From: Caulobacter flavus
GTDB lineage: Bacteria > Pseudomonadota > Alphaproteobacteria > Caulobacterales > Caulobacteraceae
NCBI RefSeq assembly: GCF_003722335.1
Contig: NZ_CP026100.1
Coordinates: 1,214,001-1,278,000, forward strand
DNA: 64,000 nucleotides
Direction of reading: 5' to 3'
The first letter of the stretch is position 1. Every line of letters starts with the position of its first letter. Positions 1 to 7,959 of the stretch are shown here, piece after piece. The position numbers were made by a program, and so were the translations under genes. The notes below the pieces were generated by a model that searched no databases, was not told the DNA's origin, and saw nothing but the letters and a program-made list of their open reading frames with translations.

Positions 1-807
1 GGTAGTGACGATGTAGTCGAACAGCCGGGGCCGGGTGATCCACGCCGACTTGGCGCCCAGCTCCAGCGGCGCGAATGGCGGCACGGGCCCCGAGGCGTTG
101 CCGTAGGTCACCAGCACGCCGCGCCGGCCCAGGCTCTTGAGGCTGCCCCGGAACGTCGCCGCGCCGACGCCGTCATAGACGACCGGCACACCGGCCCCGC
201 CGGTGATCTCGGCCACACGGGCGGCGACGTCCTGGTGGTCGTAGAGGATCACGTGGTCGGCGCCGAGGTCGCGAACGACCTGGGCCTTGGCCTCCGAGCC
301 AACCGTGGCGATGACCGTGGCGCCCAGGGCCTTGACCCACTGCACCAGGATCTGGCCGACCCCGCCGGCGGCGGCATGGACCAGCACGGCCTGGCCGGTC
401 TTCACGGGAAAGCAGCGACGCACCAGGAATTCGGCCGTCATGCCCTTGAGCAGGGACGCGGCAGCCACGTCCAGTTCGACGTCGTCCGGAACCTTCACCG
501 CCCGATCGGCCGGGACGACCGAAGCCTCCGCATAGGCGCCCATCGTGCCGTTGTAGGCGACACGGTCGCCCACGGCGAAGCGGCTGACGCCCTCGCCGAC
601 GGCCTCCACGTGACCGGCGGCCTCCAGGCCCAGCACCTGCGGGTACTTCACGGGATAAAGGCCCGAGCGGTGATAGGTGTCGATGAAATTCAGTCCGACG
701 GCCGCGTGGCGGACGAGGATCTGGCCGGGGCCGGGCGAGGGGAGGTCGCGCTCCACGACCTCCAGAACCTCGGGGCCGCCCGCGGCCTTGGCTTCGACCG
801 CCAGCAT
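1..807 (-). CDS. NADPH:quinone oxidoreductase (zinc-independent MDR family), C-terminus cut by window edge
   Basis: The reading frame starts at an ATG at 807 and runs off the left edge, so about 269 residues are visible. It begins MLAVEAKAAGGPEVLEVVE and contains the GHVEAVGEGV segment and the nucleotide-binding stretch HAAAGGVGQILVQWVKALGA typical of the quinone oxidoreductase (QOR, zeta-crystallin-like) branch of medium-chain dehydrogenases. The zinc-ligand residues of true alcohol dehydrogenases are absent. Such enzymes reduce quinones or related carbonyls with NADPH in the cytoplasm. The start overlaps the stop of the upstream dienelactone hydrolase gene (TGATG), so the two are probably translationally coupled. 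The exact substrate is unknown. Confidence 0.85.
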   Translation of the reverse strand, partial: MLAVEAKAAGGPEVLEVVERDLPSPGPGQILVRHAAVGLNFIDTYHRSGLYPVKYPQVLGLEAAGHVEAVGEGVSRFAVGDRVAYNGTMGAYAEASVVPADRAVKVPDDVELDVAAASLLKGMTAEFLVRRCFPVKTGQAVLVHAAAGGVGQILVQWVKALGATVIATVGSEAKAQVVRDLGADHVILYDHQDVAARVAEITGGAGVPVVYDGVGAATFRGSLKSLGRRGVLVTYGNASGPVPPFAPLELGAKSAWITRPRLFDYIVTT

Positions 808-1499
808 CAGGCGAGGGTCTTCTTGAAGAAGTCCAGGCTGCGGCCGTTGGCCAGGGCGGCGTCGGCGGCGTCATAGTGCTCGCCGCCTTCGCGGGCGAAG
901 GCGTGGTCGCGGCCAGCATAGGTGTGCAGGGTGATCTGCGGATGATCCTTCAGGGCGGCGAAGATCACTTGCTGGGCTTCCTTGGGCACGAACTTGTCTT
1001 CCTCGGCCACGTGAAGCAGCAGCGGCTTTTCCAGCTTCTCGGCCTCGCCGACATGTTTCTCGAGCCCGACGCCGTAATAGGAAACGGACGCGTCGGCGTC
1101 GGTGCGGGTCGCCGTCAGGAAGGCCAGCAGGCCGCCCAGGCAGTAGCCGACCGCCCCGACCTTGCCCGACGACTGCGGACGGATGGCGTCGATGGTCGCG
1201 TCGATGTCGGCGACGCCGGCGTCCACGTCGAACGCGTTGAACAGTTCGAAGGCCTTCTTCCACTCGGCCTCGGACTTGTCGGTGATGTCGATGCCGGGCT
1301 CGATCCGCCAGAACAGGTCGGGGCATACGGCCAGGAAGCCTTCGCCGGCCAGCTTGTCGCAGATGTCGCGCATCACCTGGTTGACGCCGAAGATCTCCTG
1401 GATGACGACGACGGCCGGCGGGTTGTCTCCCGTGGCGGGGCGCGCCACATAGGCCGAAAAGTCGCCATCGGGCGTGTTGATCGTGAGGGTCTCGCTCAT
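807..1499 (-). CDS. Dienelactone hydrolase family protein
   Basis: This 230-residue alpha/beta hydrolase begins MSETLTINTPDGDF. The internal ATG at 1499 is chosen over the one at 1517 because GGAGAG lies just upstream and the family starts here. The nucleophile motif GYCLGG carries a cysteine instead of serine, as in dienelactone hydrolases, with the acid (EEDKF) and histidine (GRDHAF) in the expected order. Length fits the family (about 230). Members hydrolyse small lactone or ester substrates, and the physiological substrate cannot be told from sequence. It overlaps the quinone oxidoreductase downstream by one base and is divergent from the DUF6489-mnmE cluster, with 115 bases between for promoters. 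Confidence 0.85.
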   Translation of the reverse strand: MSETLTINTPDGDFSAYVARPATGDNPPAVVVIQEIFGVNQVMRDICDKLAGEGFLAVCPDLFWRIEPGIDITDKSEAEWKKAFELFNAFDVDAGVADIDATIDAIRPQSSGKVGAVGYCLGGLLAFLTATRTDADASVSYYGVGLEKHVGEAEKLEKPLLLHVAEEDKFVPKEAQQVIFAALKDHPQITLHTYAGRDHAFAREGGEHYDAADAALANGRSLDFFKKTLA

Positions 1500-1614
1500 G
1501 GGGCTCTCCACATACAATAAGCCGTCGATGGGACTTTCGACCGAAGCGCTCTAACCTGCCGCGAGCAGGGCGCGGCGTCACAATCTCGTGGCCTGCCGCC
1601 AGGGAACCTTTTCG

Positions 1615-1860
1615 ATGAAGATGACGATCGAGATCGACTGCACCCCCGTGGAGGCCCGGGCCTTCCTGGGCCTGCCCGACGTGAGCGCCCTCAACGATCA
1701 CCTGGTCAAGGAGATGCAGGCGCGCATGGACGCCAACATGGCGATGCTGGCCCCCGAGGAACTGCTGAAGAACTGGATGGCGTTCGGAGCCGGGGCTCAG
1801 GACAGCTTCCGCAAGCTGATGACGGCGGCGGCCGGGGCGGCGGTCGGCAAGCGCGACTGA
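1615..1860 (+). CDS. Small DUF6489-like protein upstream of mnmE
   Basis: An 81-residue protein beginning [20 protein letters not shown]. The start at 1615 is preferred over an in-frame ATG at 1588 because GGAACC precedes it and the conserved part begins here. It is mostly helical, with the segment [18 protein letters not shown] suggesting a phasin-like amphipathic helix. From memory this resembles the small DUF6489 proteins found directly before mnmE in Caulobacter and sphingomonads. No function is known. Its TGA overlaps the mnmE ATG (TGATG), so it is probably cotranslated with mnmE. Confidence 0.7.
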   Translation: MKMTIEIDCTPVEARAFLGLPDVSALNDHLVKEMQARMDANMAMLAPEELLKNWMAFGAGAQDSFRKLMTAAAGAAVGKRD

Positions 1861-3197
1861 TGACCGATACGATCTACGCGCCGGCGACGGCGGCCGGTCG
1901 CGCAGCCGTGGCGGTGATCCGCGTCTCGGGCCCGGCCAGCGGCGAGGCCGTGCGCGCCCTGATCGGCGGACTGCCCAAGCCGCGCCAGGCGACCCTGCGC
2001 ACCTTGCGCCATGACGGCGTGGCGATCGACGATGCGCTGGTGCTGTGGTTCCAGGGCCCGGCCAGCTACACCGGTGAGGACGCCGCCGAGTTTCACGTGC
2101 ACGGGGGCAGGGCGGTCGTCGAGGCGCTGCTCTCGGCGCTGTCGGCCCTGGGCCTGCGCCTGGCCGAGCCGGGCGAGTTTACCCGCCGGGCCTTCCAGCA
2201 CGGCAAGCTCGACCTGGCCCAGGCCGAGGCCGTGGGCGACCTGATCGACGCCGAGACGGAAGGCCAGCGCAGGCAGGCGCTGGGTCAGCTGGGCGGCGCC
2301 CTGGGCCGTCGCTATGACGGCTGGCGTGACCTGCTGGTGCAGGCGCTGGCGATGCTGGAGGCCGCCGTCGACTTTCCCGACGAGGAACTGCCCGAGGACG
2401 TGGCGGCCCGCGCCAGGCCTGGCCTGGAGACCTTGGCCGTCGAGATCGACGCCGCTCTGGCCGATGTCGCACGTGGTCGCCGGGTGCGCGACGGCTTCCG
2501 GATCGCCCTGGTGGGCGCGCCCAACGCCGGCAAGAGCACACTGCTCAACGCCCTGGCCGAGCGCGACGCCGCGATCGTCACGGCGACGCCGGGCACCACG
2601 CGCGACGTCATCGAGGTTCCCCTGGTGCTCGGCGGTTACAAGGCGCTGCTGGCCGACACGGCGGGTATTCGCGAAACCGCCGACGACATCGAGGCCGAAG
2701 GCGTGCGCCGGGCGCGGGCCTGGGCCGACGAGGCGGACCTGCGGCTCTGGGTCGTCGACGCGGCGGCGTTTCACGTGAAACAATCCGAACATCACGCAAT
2801 TGTCCGGGCCGGCGACTGGCTGGTGGTCAACAAGATCGACCTGGTAGAGCCGGACGCCGTTGAGGCCATACGGGTCCAGACCGAGACGCTGGGGTTGCAC
2901 GTGGTGTCGCTGTCCGCCCGCGAGCAGGGCGCCGGCCCGATCAGGGCGGCATTGACCGAGCACGTGGTCGAGGCGCTGTCCGGCGCCGAGTTTCCGGCCG
3001 CCACCCGGATCCGCCATGCCGAGCGCCTGGGGGAGGCGAGGGCCTACCTGCAACGCGCCCTGGCCGAGGTCGATGATGTGGAACTGGCTGCAGAGGATGT
3101 TCGGCTGGCTTCACGTGCGCTTTCGCGGATCACGGGCCGGATCGATCCGGAGGACGTGCTTGACCGTGTCTTTTCAAGCTTCTGCATTGGGAAGTGA
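1860..3197 (+). CDS. mnmE: tRNA modification GTPase MnmE (TrmE)
   Basis: A 445-residue protein with the family's three parts: an N-terminal tetrahydrofolate-binding domain starting [20 protein letters not shown], a G domain inserted in a helical domain (P-loop [12 protein letters not shown] near residue 220, G3 DTAGI, G4 NKID), and the C-terminal CIGK motif whose cysteine is needed for activity. With MnmG it makes the 5-carboxymethylaminomethyl or related modification of wobble U34 in tRNAs. It is coupled to the small gene upstream and to mnmG-rsmG downstream. Unusually, the G-domain codons for AAFHVKQS form a perfect parS site, so this coding sequence doubles as a centromere element. Confidence 0.97.
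   Translation: MTDTIYAPATAAGRAAVAVIRVSGPASGEAVRALIGGLPKPRQATLRTLRHDGVAIDDALVLWFQGPASYTGEDAAEFHVHGGRAVVEALLSALSALGLRLAEPGEFTRRAFQHGKLDLAQAEAVGDLIDAETEGQRRQALGQLGGALGRRYDGWRDLLVQALAMLEAAVDFPDEELPEDVAARARPGLETLAVEIDAALADVARGRRVRDGFRIALVGAPNAGKSTLLNALAERDAAIVTATPGTTRDVIEVPLVLGGYKALLADTAGIRETADDIEAEGVRRARAWADEADLRLWVVDAAAFHVKQSEHHAIVRAGDWLVVNKIDLVEPDAVEAIRVQTETLGLHVVSLSAREQGAGPIRAALTEHVVEALSGAEFPAATRIRHAERLGEARAYLQRALAEVDDVELAAEDVRLASRALSRITGRIDPEDVLDRVFSSFCIGK
2767..2782. promoter_or_regulatory. parS: parS site 1, inside mnmE
   Basis: The 16-mer CGTTTCACGTGAAACA contains the full palindromic ParB-binding core GTTTCACGTGAAAC with no mismatch. It lies within mnmE, about 4 kb from parB. Binding by ParB is inferred from the conserved consensus. 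Confidence 0.95.
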
Positions 3198-3198
3198 A

Positions 3199-3214
3199 TG
3201 TTTCACGTGGAACA
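3199..3214. promoter_or_regulatory. parS: parS site 2 (one mismatch)
   Basis: TGTTTCACGTGGAACA matches the 16-base parS consensus TGTTTCACGTGAAACA at 15 positions. It starts just after the mnmE stop codon, in the gap before mnmG. Confidence 0.92.
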
Positions 3215-3257
3215 GGGGCTTGAACCGTCCACAGGCTGACCACAGATACGCGCACCG

Positions 3258-3273
3258 CGTTTCACGTGAAACG
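3258..3273. promoter_or_regulatory. parS: parS site 3, mnmE-mnmG gap
   Basis: CGTTTCACGTGAAACG carries the perfect 14-base parS palindrome. It sits 44 bases after site 2 in the 171-base gap before mnmG, giving a three-site cluster within about 500 bases. Confidence 0.95.
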
Positions 3274-3368
3274 CTCCGGAGTCGACTCGCCCACAGGGCG
3301 GCTTGAAGCTATAAGTCAGGCACGCTCCCGCTAGGTCGGGGCGTTCCGCATCGAGGCGCGTTTCTCCC

Positions 3369-5237
3369 TTGTCCAACTCTTCGCCCCAGTCCTGGGACGT
3401 CATCGTTATTGGCGGCGGTCATGCCGGCTGCGAGGCCGCGGCGGCCTCCGCGCGCACTGGCGCCCGCACCCTGCTGCTTACCCACAAACGTGAAACCGTC
3501 GGCGAGATGTCGTGCAACCCGGCCATCGGCGGCCTGGGCAAGGGCCATCTGGTGCGCGAGATCGACGCCCTGGACGGCTTGATGGGCCGCATGGCCGACA
3601 AGGCCGGCATCCAGTTCCGGATGCTGAACCGCTCCAAGGGCCCGGCCGTTCGCGGCCCGCGCTCGCAGATCGACCGCAAGCTCTATCGCGAGGCCATGCA
3701 GGCCGAGCTGTTCGCCTATCCCAACCTCGACGTGATCGCGGCCGCGGCCGAAGACCTGATCGTCGAGGACGGCCACGTGGCCGGCGCCGTGGACGGGGAG
3801 GGGACGGCCTACCGCGCCCCGAAGGTGGTGCTGACCACCGGCACCTTCCTCAAGGGCGTCATCCACCAGGGCGAAACCCGCATTCCGGCCGGCCGGGTCG
3901 GCGACCAGCCGTCGATTGGCCTGTCGGACCGCCTGTACGGCCTGGGATTCGACATGGGCCGCCTGAAGACCGGCACGCCCGCCCGCCTCGACGGCAAGAC
4001 CATCGCCTGGGATCGCCTCGACATGCAGGCGGCCGACGAAGAGCCCGTGCCGTTCTCGTTCCTCAACGACCGCATCGACGTGCCGCAGATCCGTTGCGGC
4101 ATCACCTTCACGACCGAGGAAACCCATAGGATCATCGCCGAGCGCCTGGGCGAGTCCGCCGTCTATGGCGGCCGCGCCACGGGGATCGGCCCGCGCTACT
4201 GCCCATCGATCGAGGACAAGGTCGTCCGCTTCGCCGACAAGACCAGCCACCAGGTGTTCCTCGAACCCGAGGGCCTGGACGACGACACCGTCTATCCCAA
4301 CGGCGTCTCGACCTCGGTCTCGGCCGAGACCCAGCTGCTGTTCCTGCGCACCATCCCCGGCCTCGAGGCCGTGGAGGTGATCCGCTACGGCTATGCGATC
4401 GAGTACGACTACGTCGATCCGCGCGAGCTTTACGCCACGCTGGAGACTAAGCGCCTGCCGGGCCTCTATCTGGCCGGCCAGATCAACGGCACGACGGGTT
4501 ACGAAGAGGCCGGCGCGCAAGGCCTGGTCGCCGGCATGAACGCCGCGCTTTCGGCCCAGGGCCGCGAGCCGGCGGTGTTCGCCCGCGACGAGGCCTATAT
4601 CGGCGTGATGATCGACGACCTGGTCACCCGTGGCGTGACCGAGCCCTACCGCATGTTCACCAGCCGGGCCGAGTTCCGCCTCACCCTGCGCGCCGACAAC
4701 GCCGACCAGCGCCTGACCGAGCGCGGCGTCGAACTGGGCGTGGTGGGCGATGTCCGCGCCGCCGCCTGGACGGACAAGAAGGCCGAGCTGGACGCCGTCC
4801 GCGCTCGCGCCCGCGCCCTCAACATGACCCCAGCCGAGGCCGTGAAGGCCGGCTTCAAGGTCAATGCCGACGGCCAGCGCCGCGACGTCCTGGCCATGCT
4901 GGCCTATCCCGACGTGGGCCTGGACGAACTGGTCCGCGTGTGGCCCGAAATCGCCGACTGGAGCCCGATGGCCCGCGAGCAGATCGAGATCGAGGCCGCC
5001 TATGCCGGCTATCTCGACCGCCAGCGCGCCGACGCCGAAAGCCTGCGCAAGGACGAAGACTTGCGCCTGCCGGCCGATCTCGATTATCGCGACATCGGCA
5101 GCCTCTCCAACGAGGTGCGCGAGAAGCTGATCCGGGTGAAGCCCCTGACCCTGGGTCAGGCCGCCCGCATCGAGGGGGTCACCCCCGGCGCCCTGACGGC
5201 CCTGCTGGCCCACGTGCGACGGGGCCGGGCCGCCTGA
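3369..5237 (+). CDS. mnmG: tRNA uridine-5-carboxymethylaminomethyl modification enzyme MnmG (GidA)
   Basis: A 622-residue FAD enzyme. The N-terminal dinucleotide-binding motif [12 protein letters not shown] is followed by [21 protein letters not shown], the conserved [14 protein letters not shown], and the C-terminal helical domain that contacts MnmE and tRNA ([16 protein letters not shown]). Length is normal for the family. It acts with MnmE on wobble U34 of tRNA. The likely start is a TTG at 3369, since the conserved sequence begins a few residues later and no ATG fits. Its TGA overlaps the rsmG start. Confidence 0.96.
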   Translation: MSNSSPQSWDVIVIGGGHAGCEAAAASARTGARTLLLTHKRETVGEMSCNPAIGGLGKGHLVREIDALDGLMGRMADKAGIQFRMLNRSKGPAVRGPRSQIDRKLYREAMQAELFAYPNLDVIAAAAEDLIVEDGHVAGAVDGEGTAYRAPKVVLTTGTFLKGVIHQGETRIPAGRVGDQPSIGLSDRLYGLGFDMGRLKTGTPARLDGKTIAWDRLDMQAADEEPVPFSFLNDRIDVPQIRCGITFTTEETHRIIAERLGESAVYGGRATGIGPRYCPSIEDKVVRFADKTSHQVFLEPEGLDDDTVYPNGVSTSVSAETQLLFLRTIPGLEAVEVIRYGYAIEYDYVDPRELYATLETKRLPGLYLAGQINGTTGYEEAGAQGLVAGMNAALSAQGREPAVFARDEAYIGVMIDDLVTRGVTEPYRMFTSRAEFRLTLRADNADQRLTERGVELGVVGDVRAAAWTDKKAELDAVRARARALNMTPAEAVKAGFKVNADGQRRDVLAMLAYPDVGLDELVRVWPEIADWSPMAREQIEIEAAYAGYLDRQRADAESLRKDEDLRLPADLDYRDIGSLSNEVREKLIRVKPLTLGQAARIEGVTPGALTALLAHVRRGRAA

Positions 5238-5917
5238 TGGCTCAAGCCGCTCCTCAAAACGCGATGGGCGAACTCGTCATCGAGACGCTCGACCCCGTCG
5301 ACGCCGCGGCTTTCCAGCGGTTGACCGGCTCCACCGACGCGCAGGTCGCCGACCTGGCGCGCTACAAGGATCTGCTGGCCGAGTGGAACGAGGTGATGAA
5401 CCTCGTCGGCCCGGCCTCCATGGCCGCCTACTGGAACCGCCACGCCTGGGACAGCGCCCAGCTGCTGGCCTTCGCGCCGCAGGCCAAGGTATGGGCCGAT
5501 CTGGGCGCCGGCGCCGGCCTGCCGGGCGTGGTGCTGGCCATCCTGCTGAAGGGCGTTCCGGGGGCAAGGGTCCATCTCGTCGAGAGCATGGCCAAGCGCT
5601 GCCGGTTCCTGGAAGCGGTGACCCGCGAGCTCGACCTGCCGGTCGAGATCCACAACGCCCGCGCCGAGAGCCTGGACCTGAAGGTGCAGGTGGTCACGGC
5701 CCGGGCCTGCGCGCCGATGCCGCGTCTGCTGGAATATGCGCAACCCTATTTCAAGCGCGGCGCGGTCGCCTGGTTCCTGAAGGGCCAGGAGGTCGCCGCC
5801 GAAATCGCTGAAGCCGAGAAGACCTGGAAGTTCGAAGCGGACGTGCGGGGCTCCAAGAGCGACCCGCGCGGCCATGTCGTGCAAATCAAGGGGCCGAGCC
5901 GTGTCCGCAAAGTCTGA
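5237..5917 (+). CDS. rsmG: 16S rRNA (guanine-527-N7)-methyltransferase RsmG (GidB)
   Basis: A 226-residue SAM-dependent methyltransferase. The SAM-binding loop is ADLGAGAGLPGVVLAI, preceded by the typical RYKDLLAEWNEVMNLVG segment and followed by ESMAKRCRFLEAV. It methylates N7 of G527 in 16S rRNA. Its ATG overlaps the mnmG stop (TGATG), and its last 17 bases overlap the parA start, so mnmG-rsmG-parA-parB reads as one transcriptional unit, the classic arrangement near alphaproteobacterial origins. Confidence 0.95.
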   Translation: MAQAAPQNAMGELVIETLDPVDAAAFQRLTGSTDAQVADLARYKDLLAEWNEVMNLVGPASMAAYWNRHAWDSAQLLAFAPQAKVWADLGAGAGLPGVVLAILLKGVPGARVHLVESMAKRCRFLEAVTRELDLPVEIHNARAESLDLKVQVVTARACAPMPRLLEYAQPYFKRGAVAWFLKGQEVAAEIAEAEKTWKFEADVRGSKSDPRGHVVQIKGPSRVRKV

Positions 5918-6707
5918 GCTGAGAGTCCTGGCCGTCGCCAACCAGAAGGGCGGGGTGGGCAAGACCACCACGGCCATCAACCTGGGCACGGCCCTGGCCG
6001 CCTGCGGCGAGCGCGTGCTGCTGATCGACGCCGACCCGCAGGGCAACTGCTCGACGGGCCTGGGGATCGGCCGCCTGCAGCGCAAGAAGACACTGTACGA
6101 CGTGCTGATGGGCGAGGCCCCGGTGATCGAGGCCGCCGTGCAGACCTCGCTGCCGGGCCTGGACGTGATCCCCGCCGACGCCGACCTGTCGGGCGTCGAG
6201 CTGGAGCTGGGCCAGGTGGCGCGGCGCTCCTACCGTCTGCGCGACGCGCTGGAGCCGCTGCGCGCCAACGGTCCCTACACCTACGTGCTGATCGACTGCC
6301 CGCCGTCGCTGAACGTGCTGACGGTCAACGCGATGACCGCGGCCGACGCCGTGTTCGTGCCGCTGCAGTGCGAGTTCTTCGCCCTGGAAGGCCTGACCCA
6401 GCTGATCCGGACCATCGAGCGCGTGCGCGGCAGCCTGAACCCCCGCCTGGAGATCCAGGGCGTGGTGCTGACCATGTACGATCGCCGCAACAGCCTTTCC
6501 GAGCAGGTCGCCCGCGACGTGCGCGAGCACTTCGGCGACAAGGTGTACGACGCAGTCATACCGCGGAACGTCCGGGTGTCGGAGGCGCCGTCCTTCGGCA
6601 AGCCGGTGCTGCTGTACGACCTCAAGTGCGCCGGCAGTCAGGCCTATCTGCGGCTGGCCCGCGAGGTGATCAGCCGCGAGAAGGATCGCCAGGCCCAGGC
6701 CGCCTGA
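5901..6707 (+). CDS. parA: Chromosome partitioning ATPase ParA
   Basis: A 268-residue Walker-type ATPase. The deviant Walker A KGGVGKTTTAINL, then DADPQGNCSTGLGI and DCPPSLNVLTVNAM are all present. The GTG at 5901 is chosen because it gives MSAKSELRVLAVANQKGG, which matches the C. crescentus start; an ATG at 5874 would add nine unrelated residues inside rsmG. ParA forms an ATP-dependent gradient that moves ParB-parS to the new pole. In Caulobacter the system is essential. It is followed by parB after about 100 bases. Confidence 0.97.
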   Translation: MSAKSELRVLAVANQKGGVGKTTTAINLGTALAACGERVLLIDADPQGNCSTGLGIGRLQRKKTLYDVLMGEAPVIEAAVQTSLPGLDVIPADADLSGVELELGQVARRSYRLRDALEPLRANGPYTYVLIDCPPSLNVLTVNAMTAADAVFVPLQCEFFALEGLTQLIRTIERVRGSLNPRLEIQGVVLTMYDRRNSLSEQVARDVREHFGDKVYDAVIPRNVRVSEAPSFGKPVLLYDLKCAGSQAYLRLAREVISREKDRQAQAA

Positions 6708-6808
6708 TCCAGAGGGCCTACCCAATTGCCGGCCGACCTGAGGATACGGGTCGAAGCCATTATTGAAGTTGAAGTTTCGAGGAGACGGTCGTGGTCGGTG
6801 AAGCGGGG

Positions 6809-7711
6809 ATGTCGGAAGGCCGTCGAGGTCTGGGTCGCGGTCTGTCGGCGCTGCTGGGCGAGGTCGACGCCGCTCCGGCCCAGGCGCCGGGCGACAATAC
6901 CGGCGGTTCGCGCGAGGCGCCGATCGAGCTTCTGAAGCGTAATCCCGACCAGCCCCGCCGGACCTTCCGCGAGGAAGACCTGGTAGAACTTTCCAACTCG
7001 ATCGCCGAGAAGGGCATCCTGCAGCCGATCCTCGTACGGCCGGCGCCGGGCGCTCCGGGCGAGTACCAGATCGTCGCCGGCGAGCGTCGCTGGCGCGCCG
7101 CCCAGCGCGCCGGCCTCAAGACCGTGCCGATCATCGTGCGCGAGCTCGACGACCTGGCCGTGCTCGAGATCGGCATCATCGAGAACGTCCAGCGCTCGGA
7201 CCTCAATATCCTCGAAGAGGCGCTGAGCTACCGCGTGCTGATGGACAAGTTCGGCCGCACCCAGGACGCCATCGCCCAGACCATCGGCAAGAGCCGCAGC
7301 CATGTGGCCAACACCCTGCGCCTCCTGGCCCTGCCGGAAGCCGTGCAGCAGCATCTGGTCACCGGCGCCCTGACGGCCGGCCATGCCCGCGCCATCGCCA
7401 CGGCCGCCGATCCGGCCGCCCTGGCTCAGCAGGTCATCGACGGCGGCCTGTCGGTGCGCGAGACCGAGACCCTGGCCCGCGTCGCCCAGACCGGCGACGC
7501 GACCCCACGCGCCAAGAACGGCGGCGCCGCGCCGCCGCGTGCGCCGCGCGCCAAGGACACCGACACCCAGGCCCTGGAAGCCGACCTGTCGTCGGTCCTG
7601 GGCCTCGACGTCGAGATCGACCATCGCGGCGGCGCCGGTTCGCTGATCGTGCGCTACGCCACGCTCGAGCAACTGGACGACCTCTGCAACCGCCTGACTC
7701 GCGGCGTCTGA
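6809..7711 (+). CDS. parB: Chromosome partitioning protein ParB (CTP-dependent clamp)
   Basis: A 300-residue protein beginning MSEGRRGLGRGLSALLGEV, the ParA-contacting N-terminal box. The N-terminal CTPase domain shows GERRWRA and ENVQRSD, followed by the helix-turn-helix IGKSRSHVANTLRLL that reads parS and a C-terminal dimerisation domain (LEADLSSVLGLDV...LDDLCNRLTRG). The ATG at 6809 is used rather than the GTG at 6791 because it matches the Caulobacter start. It is the last gene of the mnmE-parB cluster and converges with glnD, which is unusual (see findings). Confidence 0.97.
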   Translation: MSEGRRGLGRGLSALLGEVDAAPAQAPGDNTGGSREAPIELLKRNPDQPRRTFREEDLVELSNSIAEKGILQPILVRPAPGAPGEYQIVAGERRWRAAQRAGLKTVPIIVRELDDLAVLEIGIIENVQRSDLNILEEALSYRVLMDKFGRTQDAIAQTIGKSRSHVANTLRLLALPEAVQQHLVTGALTAGHARAIATAADPAALAQQVIDGGLSVRETETLARVAQTGDATPRAKNGGAAPPRAPRAKDTDTQALEADLSSVLGLDVEIDHRGGAGSLIVRYATLEQLDDLCNRLTRGV

Positions 7712-7714
7712 TCG

Positions 7715-7736
7715 GGCCCGTTTTCGGGGCCTTCTG
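7715..7736 (+). terminator. Weak hairpin after parB
   Basis: GGCCC and GGGCC flank a seven-base loop four bases after the parB stop and are followed by CTTCTG. The stem is short and the T content low, so this is only a possible terminator. The rest of the 248-base gap to glnD shows no gene or repeat. Confidence 0.35.
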
Positions 7737-7959
7737 TGGCGCAGGAAACAGGTCGCGACCGTATCCCTGGTCGCGCCGTTCGCCACAGGCGAGGGCGGGG
7801 AGGGCGATATTCTCGCCTAATGCCTTGCTCTAAAAGGGAAAATCGCCGCCGGAAGCCTCGATCCGAAAGCTCCGGCGGCGGAATTTTTCCACAAGGCAGC
7901 GCCAGATGCGCCGCCGAATTGTTTGACCGATCTCTCGAATCGCTGTCCGCGCGCCGCCT

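Noticed and set aside
3309..5213. A 634-residue minus-strand frame opposite mnmG
   Set aside because: Shadow of mnmG; no domain motifs, and mnmG is intact on the plus strand.
7712..7959. A 75-residue ORF between parB and glnD
   Set aside because: No ribosome site, no recognisable family, and Arg/Ser-rich composition typical of non-coding GC-rich DNA.
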